Made by a program: the position numbers and the translations under genes. From Eubacterium sp. (GTDB lineage Bacteria > Bacillota > Clostridia > Peptostreptococcales > Anaerovoracaceae): a stretch of DNA of 64,000 nucleotides. Of the stretch, positions 1-8,725 are shown piece by piece. The stretch is from contig JAFWHX010000013.1 of the NCBI GenBank assembly GCA_017533915.1, forward strand, positions 124,001-188,000. Reading direction: 5' to 3'. Under the pieces are notes generated by a model. It did not search any database. It worked only from the letters and a program-made list of their open reading frames with translations, and was not told the origin of the DNA. The stretch's first letter is position 1, and each line of letters opens with the position of its first letter.

Positions 1-193
1 TGCACATGTAAAGATCTATGTTGTGGCTCGGCACGCCGATCACCGATCTGTGGAACATCGGATCGATATAATCCGGTCCGCACTTAAACGCGCACGGATC
101 CAGCCCGCGCCTCGCAAGAAGCGCGAGCATACCGCATGTTACTGAAGTCTTGCCGCTGTCAGACGCCATCGCGGCAAACATGATCTTAAGCAT
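1..193 (-). CDS. cbiA: cobyrinate a,c-diamide synthase CbiA, N-terminal part (runs off the window)
   Basis: Only the first 64 codons lie in the window. The reading begins MLKIMFAAMASDSGKTS, a P-loop of the SDSGKT type, followed by KCGPDYIDPMFH, the hallmark of the CbiA/CobB ATP-grasp-like amidotransferases. The enzyme amidates the a and c side chains of cobyrinate using glutamine and ATP in the cytoplasm. The ATG at 193 overlaps the end of the upstream cbiET gene by 8 bases, so the two are translationally coupled and this is the most distal gene of the cobalamin operon seen here. The C-terminal glutaminase half is outside the window. Confidence 0.93.
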   Translation of the reverse strand, partial: MLKIMFAAMASDSGKTSVTCGMLALLARRGLDPCAFKCGPDYIDPMFHRSVIGVPSHNIDLYMC

Positions 194-1424
194 TATGCCC
201 TCCGCAAATAAGGAATATAGGGTTGTTCGCCATCATCATGTTGAGATGTGCGACTTTCTTTCCGTAGCTCGACTGCACCTGAGCGATCTCGACATCCCAG
301 CCTCTTTCCTCGAGCGCTTTTATCGCTTCTCCGAGCGTTTCCACCGCTATTGCAGTTATCACGATACTGGCGTTCGGATTCTTTTTTCTCACTACGTCGA
401 CGATCGCTCCCATGTTGCCCTTAGTCCCGCCTATGAACACACAGTCGGGTGCCGGAAGATCCTCCAGCGCCTGTGGAGCAAGTCCCTCTACAGCCTTTAT
501 GTTCCAGCATCCGAAACGTCTTCTGTTTTCTTCTATGAGCGCGATGCCGTCAGGGTTCGTCTCTATCGCAAAAGTCCTGCCGCCGCGTGACATCAGCGCC
601 ATCTCTATAGTTACGCTTCCGGTCCCTGCACCAACGTCCCAGCAGACATCACCTGGCTTTATTCCGAGCCTTCCTATCACGGCGCTCCGTACGTCCTGCT
701 TTGTCATAGGGACTTTGCCCCTGACGAACATGTCGTCGCTGATCCCGGGAGCTGCTGTTCCGCATTCTGTGGCAGGCAGTGCGTCCGCAAGCATCACGGC
801 AAGAACATCAAAATCTCCGTCAAGTGCTTCGGCGCATGTCGTTTCTGTTATCTTTTCGTCCTCATATGACAGCCTCTCGCCGATCCAGATCCTTAGATCT
901 CCAAGACCTGCGTCGGCAAGCTGTTTCGCAAGATCTTTCGGTCCCAGGTCACCACCTGTAAGGAAAAATGTCTTTCTGCCTTCAGCAGGAGCTTTTTCCG
1001 CGCTCTCCATCACGGCTCTCACAGCATCACATTCCTTGCCGTGCGCAGAGCAGAGGTTCCAGTCCTGCCACGGATCACCTAGCCTTGCAGACATCACCTG
1101 CACACTTGAGATCCCCGGAAGCACTCTGTATTCCAGACCAGCTTCCTCAAGTACCGGGATAAGACCGCGAGTACCTGAATAGAACCCGGTATCTCCGCTC
1201 ATCACTACAGTGATCGTTTCTGCACCGTCATCTATTGCGGCTTTTGCGGCTTCCAGTATGTCTTTCGGCAGGATCGCCTTGCAGAGCTCTGCGTGAGAGC
1301 CTTCCGGCACACTGTAAAGCAGCCTCGCGGCTCCGATTATCACATCAGCTCCGCATACTGCATCATATGTTTCTCTCGTCATCGCCCCGAAGCTTCCAGG
1401 GCCGAGACCTACGATATAGATCAT
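186..1424 (-). CDS. cbiET: fused cobalt-precorrin-7 C5-methyltransferase / C15-methyltransferase (decarboxylating)
   Basis: A bifunctional CobL-like enzyme: residues about 1-200 are the CbiE tetrapyrrole methylase (start MIYIVGLGPGS, glycine-rich SAM-binding edge; GDTGFYSG near the active site) and residues about 215-412 are CbiT, with the class I methyltransferase motif DVGAGTGSVTIE. Together they methylate C5 and C15 of the corrin ring and decarboxylate the acetate side chain. I place the start at the ATG at 1424, one base after the cbiJ stop; GGAG lies 9 bases upstream. A TTG 15 bases further upstream is in frame but lies inside cbiJ and has no advantage. The fusion is common in Clostridia. 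Confidence 0.95.
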   Translation of the reverse strand: MIYIVGLGPGSFGAMTRETYDAVCGADVIIGAARLLYSVPEGSHAELCKAILPKDILEAAKAAIDDGAETITVVMSGDTGFYSGTRGLIPVLEEAGLEYRVLPGISSVQVMSARLGDPWQDWNLCSAHGKECDAVRAVMESAEKAPAEGRKTFFLTGGDLGPKDLAKQLADAGLGDLRIWIGERLSYEDEKITETTCAEALDGDFDVLAVMLADALPATECGTAAPGISDDMFVRGKVPMTKQDVRSAVIGRLGIKPGDVCWDVGAGTGSVTIEMALMSRGGRTFAIETNPDGIALIEENRRRFGCWNIKAVEGLAPQALEDLPAPDCVFIGGTKGNMGAIVDVVRKKNPNASIVITAIAVETLGEAIKALEERGWDVEIAQVQSSYGKKVAHLNMMMANNPIFLICGGHNA

Positions 1425-1425
1425 T

Positions 1426-2163
1426 TTATTCCGCTCCAAATTCGTTCAAAATCTCTTCAGCTGAAACACCTTCGTCATCCGGGCGCCTGATCACGATGAG
1501 CACCGCTCCGGCGTCTCTGGCAGCCTCCAGCTTATCTTCGAATCCGCCTTCTTTTCCGCTGTCCTTCGTAACCATGTAGCTTATACCGAACTGCTCCATC
1601 AGAGCGACATTCATTGCTTTGATGAACGGGCCCTGCATGCCGATTATGTTTTTCCGCGGTATCTTAGCGTTCTCGCACGCTTCCAGGCTCGATGCAAAAG
1701 GAAGCACCCTCGGATAGAGACGCTCCGGACCGACTGAGGAATATATCGGAAGGTCTTTCGCGCCCGTAGTGAGGAGTATCCTCCCTTCTTTGCCGGAGAG
1801 ATACTCAGCTGCTTCTTCCGCAGAATCGACAAGTACGACACCGTCCAGGCCGTCAAGATCGCTTTCTTCCCTTACGAGCCTGATGCGCCTTACTCCCGTC
1901 TCTTCGCACGACGACTTTATGCTCTCTCTTATATGGGTCGCGAACGGGTGCGTCGCATCGATACACACGTCCATCCCAGCGAGCAGCTTCACGATCTCCT
2001 CAGGAGGCTTCTTCCCTGCGAGCACAGTAACACCTTCATACTCACCCTGTTCTTCTTTTCCATACTCGGTGAGCACGCAGACTGTTACTGTATGGCCTGC
2101 TCTCGCAAGCGCTTTGGAAAGATCGCGCCCTTCTCCTGTTCCGCTGAAAATCAGAATGTTCAT
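1426..2163 (-). CDS. cbiJ: cobalt-precorrin-6A reductase
   Basis: CobK/CbiJ family, NAD(P)H-dependent reductase of the macrocycle in corrin synthesis. The N-terminus MNILIFSGTGEGRDLS is the typical nucleotide-binding start, ATHPFATHIRESI is the conserved family motif, and the C-terminal half contains GMQGPFIKAMN and VTKDSGKEGG, also family hallmarks. At 245 aa it has the normal length. I chose the ATG at 2163 because AGAGGAAG lies just upstream; an earlier in-frame start would overlap cbiH and lacks such a site. It is followed after 1 base by cbiET. Confidence 0.95.
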   Translation of the reverse strand: MNILIFSGTGEGRDLSKALARAGHTVTVCVLTEYGKEEQGEYEGVTVLAGKKPPEEIVKLLAGMDVCIDATHPFATHIRESIKSSCEETGVRRIRLVREESDLDGLDGVVLVDSAEEAAEYLSGKEGRILLTTGAKDLPIYSSVGPERLYPRVLPFASSLEACENAKIPRKNIIGMQGPFIKAMNVALMEQFGISYMVTKDSGKEGGFEDKLEAARDAGAVLIVIRRPDDEGVSAEEILNEFGAE

Positions 2164-2173
2164 CAGGCTTCCT

Positions 2174-2914
2174 CTAGAGATCCTCTCTCTTCTCATACCC
2201 TCTCGGCGTTACTATGTAATCGCCGTAGATCTTTGTCTCCTTATTTCCGATGAAGACAGTCGTGAACATGTCCACAGGCTCGTCAGGGAGATCTTTAAGA
2301 AGAGCTATGTGCTTCTCTTCTCCCTCACGGCCTATGTTCTTCACATATCCGCAGACTGTGTCCGGAGACTTGTTCTCCATCAGGATGTCACAGGCCTTCT
2401 TCAGGTGTTCCACTCTCTTATGTGATCTCGGATTATACAGCGCGATCAGAAAATCTGCTTCACCTGCACACCGTAGTCTTTTCTCGATAACATCCCACGG
2501 AGTGAGAAGGTCGGAAAGTGAGATCACACAGAAATCATGCCCGAGAGGCGCGCCAAGTACTGCAGATCCAGACAGGGCTGCAGTAACACCGCATACTACT
2601 TCCACTTCTATGTCCTTATATTTTGGCGCGAGCTGAATCAGAAGCCCCGCCATTCCATAGACCCCTGAGTCCCCGCTGCATACCATCGCTACCGTCTTCC
2701 CGGTCTCAGCTATCTCAAGCGCCTTCCTGCAGCGGTCGATCTCCTGCTTCATCGTCGTAGTGAAAAACTCCTTATCAGGAAAGGCATCCCTCACCAGATC
2801 GACATATACAGTGTATCCGCATATAACATCACTTTTCTCTATTGCTGCCTTCGCCTGTCCGGTAAAGAATTCCTCTCCGCCCGGCCCAAGTCCGACAGCA
2901 TAAACTTTATTCAT
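2174..2914 (-). CDS. cbiH: cobalt-precorrin-3B C17-methyltransferase
   Basis: Tetrapyrrole methylase of the CbiH/CobJ branch, 246 aa. Visible marks are the SAM-binding start VYAVGLGPGG, the GDSGVYGMAG segment, and the CobJ-specific LYNPRSHKR. It methylates C17 and contracts the ring using SAM. The start at 2914 is set by a perfect GGAGGTGG eight bases upstream; the start overlaps the end of cbiG by 8 bases. Nothing unusual in length or motifs. Confidence 0.95.
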   Translation of the reverse strand: MNKVYAVGLGPGGEEFFTGQAKAAIEKSDVICGYTVYVDLVRDAFPDKEFFTTTMKQEIDRCRKALEIAETGKTVAMVCSGDSGVYGMAGLLIQLAPKYKDIEVEVVCGVTAALSGSAVLGAPLGHDFCVISLSDLLTPWDVIEKRLRCAGEADFLIALYNPRSHKRVEHLKKACDILMENKSPDTVCGYVKNIGREGEEKHIALLKDLPDEPVDMFTTVFIGNKETKIYGDYIVTPRGYEKREDL

Positions 2915-3908
2915 CTTTCCACCTCCAGTCCGGGAAATACGGTTCAACTGCCGCCGCAAACGTCACGCCTTCATGAGCGAATTTACCGGTGAGCAGTGTA
3001 CCTCCTGAAGAAATCACTGCCGATCTCTCACAGACATTATCGACCCCGGTCGTCTTTTTCACGAATTCGGATGATTCGAATTCGCCTTCTGCCGCGGAAA
3101 GCTCTTCTGCAGAATATGTATCAAAATTCCATCCGTGGAATTCGCAGAATTCCTTGAGTCCAGGCTCTCCTGCCTTAAGGTCGATGCTTGCGCACCTTAC
3201 TACAGATCTCTCGATCAGACCGGTCTTCTGCTTGAAAGCAGCAAAAGCCTGCTCTATTGCGACTTCAGGCGTACCTTTGCGGCAGCCGATCCCGAGATGG
3301 ACGATGCGCGGCACGATGTGGAGCGGCTTCGCGCTTGTCTCGCGCACATCAAATTCTATATCTGCGCAGTCAGTGTTTTGTTCAGCAAGAACGACATGCT
3401 CCGGAAGCTCTCCTTTCATGTCGAACCCCGTCTTTACGCTTATGTCCTTGCCGTCGAGTATCTTAGATGACACGAGCTTGATCTTAGGCGGCTCGAGCAC
3501 TATTGCGTTCTGCCGCTTGGACCATTCGTCTACCGCGAACACGTCGTTCCGGTCTGTCGCCGTGGTGATGACAGGAACCGACCCAAGAAATGAGGCGATC
3601 CTACGTGCCATGTCGTTAGCGCCGCCAAGGTGTCCTGACAGCAGCGAGATCACGAACTCCCCGCACTCATCGATCACGATGACTGCCGGGTCAGTGACTT
3701 TGCTCACTACGTAAGGCGCTATAGCTCTCACAGCGATGCCGCACGCCCCGACATAGACTATAGTATCAGCTTCTTCAAAAGCTTTCTTCGTCCACTCCTT
3801 GTAGCCGACAGGCCTGTTGCATCTGTCAGAGTGAGCGCCGAACTCCTCCGAAAGCCGCTCTGCAAGCTGTTCTCCCCTGTCTGTGAATGAGATGCAGTAC
3901 ATCTTCAT
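2907..3908 (-). CDS. cbiG: cobalt-precorrin-5A hydrolase
   Basis: CbiG opens the delta-lactone of cobalt-precorrin-5A and releases acetaldehyde, a step specific to the anaerobic cobalamin route. The 333-aa protein has the N-terminal domain with VYVGACGIAVRAIAP and LLSGHLGGAN, then a linker, and the C-terminal domain with LGIGCRKGTP, both diagnostic. Its ATG overlaps the cbiF stop by one base (TAATG), so the genes are coupled. The presence of cbiG and cbiD rather than cobG marks the oxygen-independent pathway. Confidence 0.95.
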   Translation of the reverse strand: MKMYCISFTDRGEQLAERLSEEFGAHSDRCNRPVGYKEWTKKAFEEADTIVYVGACGIAVRAIAPYVVSKVTDPAVIVIDECGEFVISLLSGHLGGANDMARRIASFLGSVPVITTATDRNDVFAVDEWSKRQNAIVLEPPKIKLVSSKILDGKDISVKTGFDMKGELPEHVVLAEQNTDCADIEFDVRETSAKPLHIVPRIVHLGIGCRKGTPEVAIEQAFAAFKQKTGLIERSVVRCASIDLKAGEPGLKEFCEFHGWNFDTYSAEELSAAEGEFESSEFVKKTTGVDNVCERSAVISSGGTLLTGKFAHEGVTFAAAVEPYFPDWRWKDE

Positions 3909-4666
3909 TATTCTGTCGCCTTTCTGAATTCTGTCGTGAATCCCGGGTGATAGAGCTTGCTTCTTTCATATTCGTCTCCCAGGAATCCGCCTACCAGGAT
4001 AAGCGCCATCTTGTGGATGTCTTCCTTCTTCGCAGTCTCCGCGATCGTGCCTACAGTGCAGCGGCATACTTTCTGATCAGGCCATGTCGCCTTATAGACG
4101 ATCGCTGCAGGCGTATCCTCTGTATACACGCCGCCCGCAAGGAGATCTTTCTGCAGTTCTTCAAGAAGCGTCGACGACAGGAACAGGACCATAGTCGCTC
4201 CGTGCTTCGAAAAGCTCGTTACGCTCTCTCTTTCAGGTACCGGAGTCCTTCCTGCTTCACGTGTGATTATGACGCTCTGACTTACATTCGGCAGCGTATA
4301 TTCAGCACAGAGCGCAGAAGCTGCTCCTGAGAAAGCAGATACGCCCGGCGTATCGTCATACTCGATACCGAGCTCGTCAAGCTGATCCATCTGCTCACGG
4401 ATAGCGCCGTACAGACTCATGTCGCCGGTATGCAGGCGGACTATGTCTTTACCGTTCTTGTCGAATTCCTTCATCACGTCGATGACCTGTTCAAGCGTCA
4501 TCTCAGCGCTGTTATATACTTTGCAGTCTTCTTTTGCATAATCAAGAAGAGCCGGATTCACCAGGCTCCCGGCATAGATTATACAATCAGTCTTCTCCAG
4601 AAGCTCCTTGCCTCTTATCGTGATCAGATCCGGCGCCCCCGGGCCTGCTCCTACGAAATGTACCAT
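3908..4666 (-). CDS. cbiF: cobalt-precorrin-4 C11-methyltransferase
   Basis: CbiF/CobM tetrapyrrole methylase, 252 aa. It starts MVHFVGAGPGAPDLIT, the classical SAM/tetrapyrrole methylase signature, and carries YAGSLV, RLHTGDMSLYGAI and ITREAGRTPVPE, all conserved in CbiF. It adds the C11 methyl group. The gene is spaced 130 bases from cbiD; that interval contains only a weak inverted repeat near 4708-4730 and no gene I can support. Confidence 0.95.
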   Translation of the reverse strand: MVHFVGAGPGAPDLITIRGKELLEKTDCIIYAGSLVNPALLDYAKEDCKVYNSAEMTLEQVIDVMKEFDKNGKDIVRLHTGDMSLYGAIREQMDQLDELGIEYDDTPGVSAFSGAASALCAEYTLPNVSQSVIITREAGRTPVPERESVTSFSKHGATMVLFLSSTLLEELQKDLLAGGVYTEDTPAAIVYKATWPDQKVCRCTVGTIAETAKKEDIHKMALILVGGFLGDEYERSKLYHPGFTTEFRKATE

Positions 4667-4796
4667 AGTCGATTACCTCCGTTTCAGTTGTTGCGTAGTA
4701 TATCCAAGGCAGACCGTCAAAGCCTGCCTGCTTTCACATTTTAATATGGACGAGCCTTCACCAGATCCCTGTCTGACGCGGCATCCTGATCCTGAA

Positions 4797-5945
4797 TCAT
4801 CTGTCCCCATCCTGCTCATGCCATGAGCGAATGATCTCTCGTGCTTTATCTGTCTCGCCCAGATAACCGTAGACATTAGAGAATGTCACGGCTCCAATCT
4901 CAAACGCGCCGCCTGCGCGGTGTTCAAGCTTCTCCTGAACTTTACTCAGGATGCTGTTTATCACCTGCTCACGGAGCCCGAACTCATCAAGTATCTCTAT
5001 CGATGCATCTGTTGTCGCGGCATTCATTATGCGGCAGCATGTCTCCTGGTCTGCCCCGCATATCGCAGCATGCGCTGTGAAGATCTCGGCGCGGCCGTCA
5101 GCCCATCTTGAATGAGTGTTCATAACAGCACCGGCGACTTTTACCATCTTTCCGATATGCGCGACGAGAAGCAGCTTCGTATATCCGAGGTTTGCTGCCA
5201 TATCGAGAGTATCCCCCAGAAAATTGGAGAACTTTACCACAGGGATATCGATCCCGTTCAGATCAGATCCTTTAAGATATGTCTCTCCGTAGTTTCCGGG
5301 AGTGATGATCAGCTCTTTTGTGTACTCCGCCTTCTGACGCATCTCGACTTCGATAGTGTCGATCAGAGCCTGTTCGCTCATCGGCTCTACTATTCCATTC
5401 GTTCCGATCACTGAGATGCCGCCCTCCACTCCCAGCACCGGGTTGAAAGTCTTGCAGGCTATCTCTTTGCCCTGCGGTATGGAGATCACGACGTCTGCGC
5501 CGCCTTCATACTTCTCTTCATCCAGCACCAGCTGAACTGCATCTGTTATCATTCTGCGAGGCACACTGTTTATCGCTGCGTTTCCCACAGGCTGATCAAG
5601 TCCGGGCTTAGTCACCCTGCCGACGCCTTCGCCGCCGTCTATCCTGACTCCCTGTTCGTCAGAAAGCGTCACGGTCGAAAAAATAAGGATGCCGTTAGTG
5701 GCGTCGATATCGTCACCAGCATCCTTCTTTATTGCACACCAAAATCTTTCGGCATCGCATCCGCTTTCTGCGATGTCAGTCTCGACCAGAAGGCCTTTCC
5801 CCGTCATGACCGATACGGTGTCAGGCACTTTACCCGTCAGCGCATATCTCACTGCACCTGAAGACGCAAGAGCAGCACATGTACCTGTGGTATAGCCGCA
5901 TCTCAGCATCCTGGTCCCGCTTCTTACATAATGTTCAAATGCCAT
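4797..5945 (-). CDS. cbiD: cobalt-precorrin-5B C1-methyltransferase
   Basis: CbiD, the C1 methylase unique to anaerobic B12 synthesis, 382 aa. The N-terminal LRCGYTTGTCAA is the family signature; GEGVGRVTKPGL and PGNYGE follow. It is the first gene of the cobalamin run seen here and lies 30 bases downstream of purC on the same strand. I searched the upstream region for the conserved core of a cobalamin riboswitch and saw none, so regulation may lie further upstream or outside the purC junction. Confidence 0.95.
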   Translation of the reverse strand: MAFEHYVRSGTRMLRCGYTTGTCAALASSGAVRYALTGKVPDTVSVMTGKGLLVETDIAESGCDAERFWCAIKKDAGDDIDATNGILIFSTVTLSDEQGVRIDGGEGVGRVTKPGLDQPVGNAAINSVPRRMITDAVQLVLDEEKYEGGADVVISIPQGKEIACKTFNPVLGVEGGISVIGTNGIVEPMSEQALIDTIEVEMRQKAEYTKELIITPGNYGETYLKGSDLNGIDIPVVKFSNFLGDTLDMAANLGYTKLLLVAHIGKMVKVAGAVMNTHSRWADGRAEIFTAHAAICGADQETCCRIMNAATTDASIEILDEFGLREQVINSILSKVQEKLEHRAGGAFEIGAVTFSNVYGYLGETDKAREIIRSWHEQDGDR

Positions 5946-5975
5946 GATTACTCCTGTCGCTTTTATCAGCAGGGA

Positions 5976-6851
5976 TCATGCGTCGAGTTCATTCCCCGTA
6001 AGGAGCCTGTAAGCTTCCTTGTACTTTTCGATAGTAACTTTGATCACATCATCCGGAAGATTCAGATCATTATCCGGATTCGCTTTCAGCCAGTCTCTTA
6101 CGTACTGTTTATCATATGAAGGCTGAGGCTTTCCCTCTTCATACCCTTCCAGCGGCCAGAACCTGGAGCTGTCAGGGGTCAGCATCTCATCAGCGAGAGT
6201 CACGTTCCCGTTCTCGTCGATACCGAACTCAAACTTTGTATCGGCGATGATGATGCCCCGCTCAAGCGCATATGCCGCGCACTTTTTATATAATCCAAGG
6301 GAGAAATCACGGATCATAGCGGCATACATCTGTCCTCTCTCAGGGAAATCCTTCTCTATCACATCCATGCTCTTTTCATATGAGATATTCTCATCATGAC
6401 CGCCGATGTCAGCTTTCGTGCTTGGAGTATAGATAGGCTCAGGCAGCTTCTGGGATTCTTTAAGTCCCTCCACGAGCGTGAGGCCGCATACCTTTCCGGT
6501 CTTTTTGTAGCTTTCCCATCCGCTTCCTGTTATATATCCGCGCACTATGCATTCTATCGGCAGCATGTTCAGCTTCTTGCAGAGCATGCTTCTTCCGGCA
6601 AATCTGTCGTTTCTGAAGAACTCCGGCATGTCGTTCACGTCAGTCGACTTCATATGATTATTCACGATATGTCCTGTATATTCGAACCAGAATCTGGACA
6701 TCTGTGTAAGCACCTTGCCCTTGTCTGTTATCTCGTTCTTCAGGATATTGTCGAAAGCTGAGATCCGGTCAGTCGCGACCATGACCAGCCCGTCCGGAGT
6801 ATCATATATTTCTCTTACTTTGCCTTCTTTTATCGGTTTGTACTCTTCCAA
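5976..6851 (-). CDS. purC: phosphoribosylaminoimidazole-succinocarboxamide synthase
   Basis: SAICAR synthetase, the ATP-dependent ligation of aspartate to CAIR in purine synthesis. Characteristic segments are KPIKEGKVREIYD, VATDRISAFD, RGYITGSGWESY, and DTKFEFG with DEMLTPDSSRFW. I set the start at the TTG at 6851 (protein then starts EEYKPIKEGK after the initiator), because GGAGG sits 8 bases upstream; the earlier in-frame ATG codons add a non-homologous basic stretch. 291 aa is the usual length of the longer clade. No other pur gene adjoins it, so its place upstream of the cbi operon is probably incidental. Confidence 0.95.
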   Translation of the reverse strand: MEEYKPIKEGKVREIYDTPDGLVMVATDRISAFDNILKNEITDKGKVLTQMSRFWFEYTGHIVNNHMKSTDVNDMPEFFRNDRFAGRSMLCKKLNMLPIECIVRGYITGSGWESYKKTGKVCGLTLVEGLKESQKLPEPIYTPSTKADIGGHDENISYEKSMDVIEKDFPERGQMYAAMIRDFSLGLYKKCAAYALERGIIIADTKFEFGIDENGNVTLADEMLTPDSSRFWPLEGYEEGKPQPSYDKQYVRDWLKANPDNDLNLPDDVIKVTIEKYKEAYRLLTGNELDA

Positions 6852-6946
6852 AGATCCGTCCTCCTTATCATGCCGTCGCAGCCGCGCCCGGCGCATCATC
6901 AAAACACTGCCTGTTCACCTATACCAACTCGAGCATGCTCTCCTTA

Positions 6947-7978
6947 TCACCCGTTATACGCCAGCTGCTGCAGGTAATACTTGGACTTCTGGTCCATATC
7001 TTCGCGATACCATTTGAACCCTTCGTCCACTTTGTTCCGGTACTTGAACATATCGTAGATCATTTCATCACTGATATCATCGGCAGTGGTCTTGCTGTCC
7101 AGCCCCATAAAGTGGCACATCTCATACTGGTACACGTCATCGCCTTCCTTGGACCAGTATATATAATGCTTGTCCGGATATTTATGTATCAGCCTCATCA
7201 TAACGACCAGACCATCGTCACGGCTCGGGTCATAAGGCTTTGCAAGATATACTCCGTAGACCTCGAATCTTACGTCGTATTTATCTTCATCTGCGAAGAT
7301 CTTCTTGTGATGACCGCCCTTTGCTTTCTTTATCTTTTTCTTTGCAGCCTTCACCGCGGCTTTGATCAGATCGTCGCGTCCGTTCACCTCATTATATGTC
7401 AGCTTGGCTGCGAGGCCTGATACTGTGACCTTTTTATGCTCACCGATGCCGTTGATCTCTATATTGGCTTCTCTCTCGATCTCGTCAGGCTCTTCTTTAC
7501 TCCTGATATATACCGTTACTTTGTCGCCGTTCGACAGCCTTTCGTCCTTGTCGCTTTCATAATACAGTCCGTCCAGGAACCGCTCTACCGCCTCGAGACG
7601 CGTCTTTTCTGCTGCGTCCTTGGTCTTCTCATCGATCCCCATCTCAGATGCGATCATGGACAGACTTGCTTTATTCTTCACATTGTCCGAAACGAATCGT
7701 CCATATCCGTTCGTACCGTCAAAAGCCTCACTCGGTACGCTCCATTTCTTCGAAACGTCTACCTTGACAGTCTGGATCTCCTTCTTCTCCGTCTCCTCAG
7801 TCTGCGTAGTCGAATCCGCCTTGCCGTCGCCTTCTTCGCCGTACATGACCCACATCACGAATCCTCCGATCACGAGAGCCACGCATACAGCTATAAAGAA
7901 AAGTATCCAGGCAAAGATAAAGCATCCGCGCCCCTGTTTTTTTTCTTTCTCCTTTACATGCTTTCCTTCGCTTCTCAT
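6947..7978 (-). CDS. single-pass membrane protein of unknown function
   Basis: I do not recognise this 343-aa protein. A short Lys/Glu-rich cytoplasmic head is followed by one membrane segment at about residues 19-45 (CFIFAWILFFIAVCVALV), an acidic Thr/Glu linker, and a roughly 270-residue extracellular region with several Lys-rich stretches, for example around KAAKKKIKKAKGGHHKK. There are no obvious catalytic motifs. GGGGA precedes the ATG at 7978. It lies alone between purC and a small divergent gene. A role in the envelope is the only inference the sequence allows. Confidence 0.75.
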   Translation of the reverse strand: MRSEGKHVKEKEKKQGRGCFIFAWILFFIAVCVALVIGGFVMWVMYGEEGDGKADSTTQTEETEKKEIQTVKVDVSKKWSVPSEAFDGTNGYGRFVSDNVKNKASLSMIASEMGIDEKTKDAAEKTRLEAVERFLDGLYYESDKDERLSNGDKVTVYIRSKEEPDEIEREANIEINGIGEHKKVTVSGLAAKLTYNEVNGRDDLIKAAVKAAKKKIKKAKGGHHKKIFADEDKYDVRFEVYGVYLAKPYDPSRDDGLVVMMRLIHKYPDKHYIYWSKEGDDVYQYEMCHFMGLDSKTTADDISDEMIYDMFKYRNKVDEGFKWYREDMDQKSKYYLQQLAYNG

Positions 7979-8102
7979 TAAATTCCCCTTTTTATATCAA
8001 GCCGGCCGCACAATAAAACCTCCGGCGCATATATACCCATTTGTATTATACCACTAATAGCTTATTCTTTACATTCTATTTAGCCCTTTTTGGCCTATTC
8101 TG

Positions 8103-8111
8103 TGATACAAT
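8103..8111 (+). promoter_or_regulatory. extended -10 promoter of the small acidic gene
   Basis: TGATACAAT is a TGn-TACAAT extended -10 element 42 bases before the ATG at 8154. No convincing -35 hexamer lies at 17 bases, which is normal for extended -10 promoters. Confidence 0.5.
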
Positions 8112-8153
8112 TTAGTTGTAAAAGATCACCAGTAAAGAGGGTACAGGCCGAAT

Positions 8154-8366
8154 ATGATCAGGCATCGCGGAAAAGTAAAGAAAAAGCACTTTGAAAAACT
8201 CAAAGCGCTTTATAAACATGAAGAAAACCGTCTCAGGTTTCTCGGCGCCATCGATTACGACGACGTCAGCAGTTTCGATGACGAAGACGAATATGAAGCT
8301 GACGACGAGGAATACGAAGACGGTGAAGAAGAACTCACCAGCGAATACTTCGATCTCGGCATCTAG
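8154..8366 (+). CDS. small basic-acidic protein of unknown function
   Basis: A 70-aa protein with a strongly basic first third (HRGKVKKKHFEKLKALYKH) and a last third that is almost wholly Asp/Glu. AGAGGG lies 12 bases before the ATG, slightly far but usable, and an extended -10 element stands upstream. It is one of few plus-strand genes in this region. Its stop codon shares the palindrome CTAG with the stop of the converging gene, so the two 3' ends overlap by 4 bases. No family recognised; the charge pattern could suit a nucleic-acid or protein-binding regulator, but that is a guess. Confidence 0.6.
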   Translation: MIRHRGKVKKKHFEKLKALYKHEENRLRFLGAIDYDDVSSFDDEDEYEADDEEYEDGEEELTSEYFDLGI

Positions 8367-8659
8367 TACGGCAGATCCTTTATCTTCTCATACACATCTC
8401 TTACAGCGTTGACCAGATCCTCATCTGTCATTTCTTCATCAGCTTGAAAGATCATATCTTTTTTATAGAACATGCACGGCACTCTGTCGTGCGGATACTG
8501 CTCGCAGAAGAACGGCATGAGATCCTCTTCTATGTGCTGGAAATCATGCGTATTGTAATTCTGCGGATCCTCCATTCCAACTTCTTCTATCGCTTTGCTG
8601 ACGACCTCGCATTTGTGGTCGCCTTCTCTATAGAAGTATTTAATTTTCCTGAAATTCAT
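8363..8659 (-). CDS. conserved-looking small protein, function unknown
   Basis: 98 aa, soluble, no signal peptide. The C-terminal half (RVPCMFYKKDMIFQ) has the look of a thioredoxin/glutaredoxin-like cis-Pro and strand segment, but a CxxC motif is missing, so this is only a suggestion. It lies upstream-adjacent to citrate synthase on the same side but is separated from it by 66 bases with its own start; it converges with the small acidic gene. A short acidic tail ends EKIKDLPY. Confidence 0.6.
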   Translation of the reverse strand: MNFRKIKYFYREGDHKCEVVSKAIEEVGMEDPQNYNTHDFQHIEEDLMPFFCEQYPHDRVPCMFYKKDMIFQADEEMTDEDLVNAVRDVYEKIKDLPY

Positions 8660-8725
8660 TATCTGCTCCTGTAAACTTTCTCATTCTTTTCCGTAAAGGT
8701 TCTGATTTCCATGAGCGACTCACGG

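Noticed and set aside
412-1182. Long plus-strand frame opposite cbiET
   Set aside because: Antisense shadow of a well-conserved gene; low-complexity Ser/Ala-rich product without a ribosome site.
5946-6946. Cobalamin riboswitch upstream of cbiD
   Set aside because: Only 30 bases separate purC and cbiD and no conserved B12-box-like core was seen upstream of purC either.
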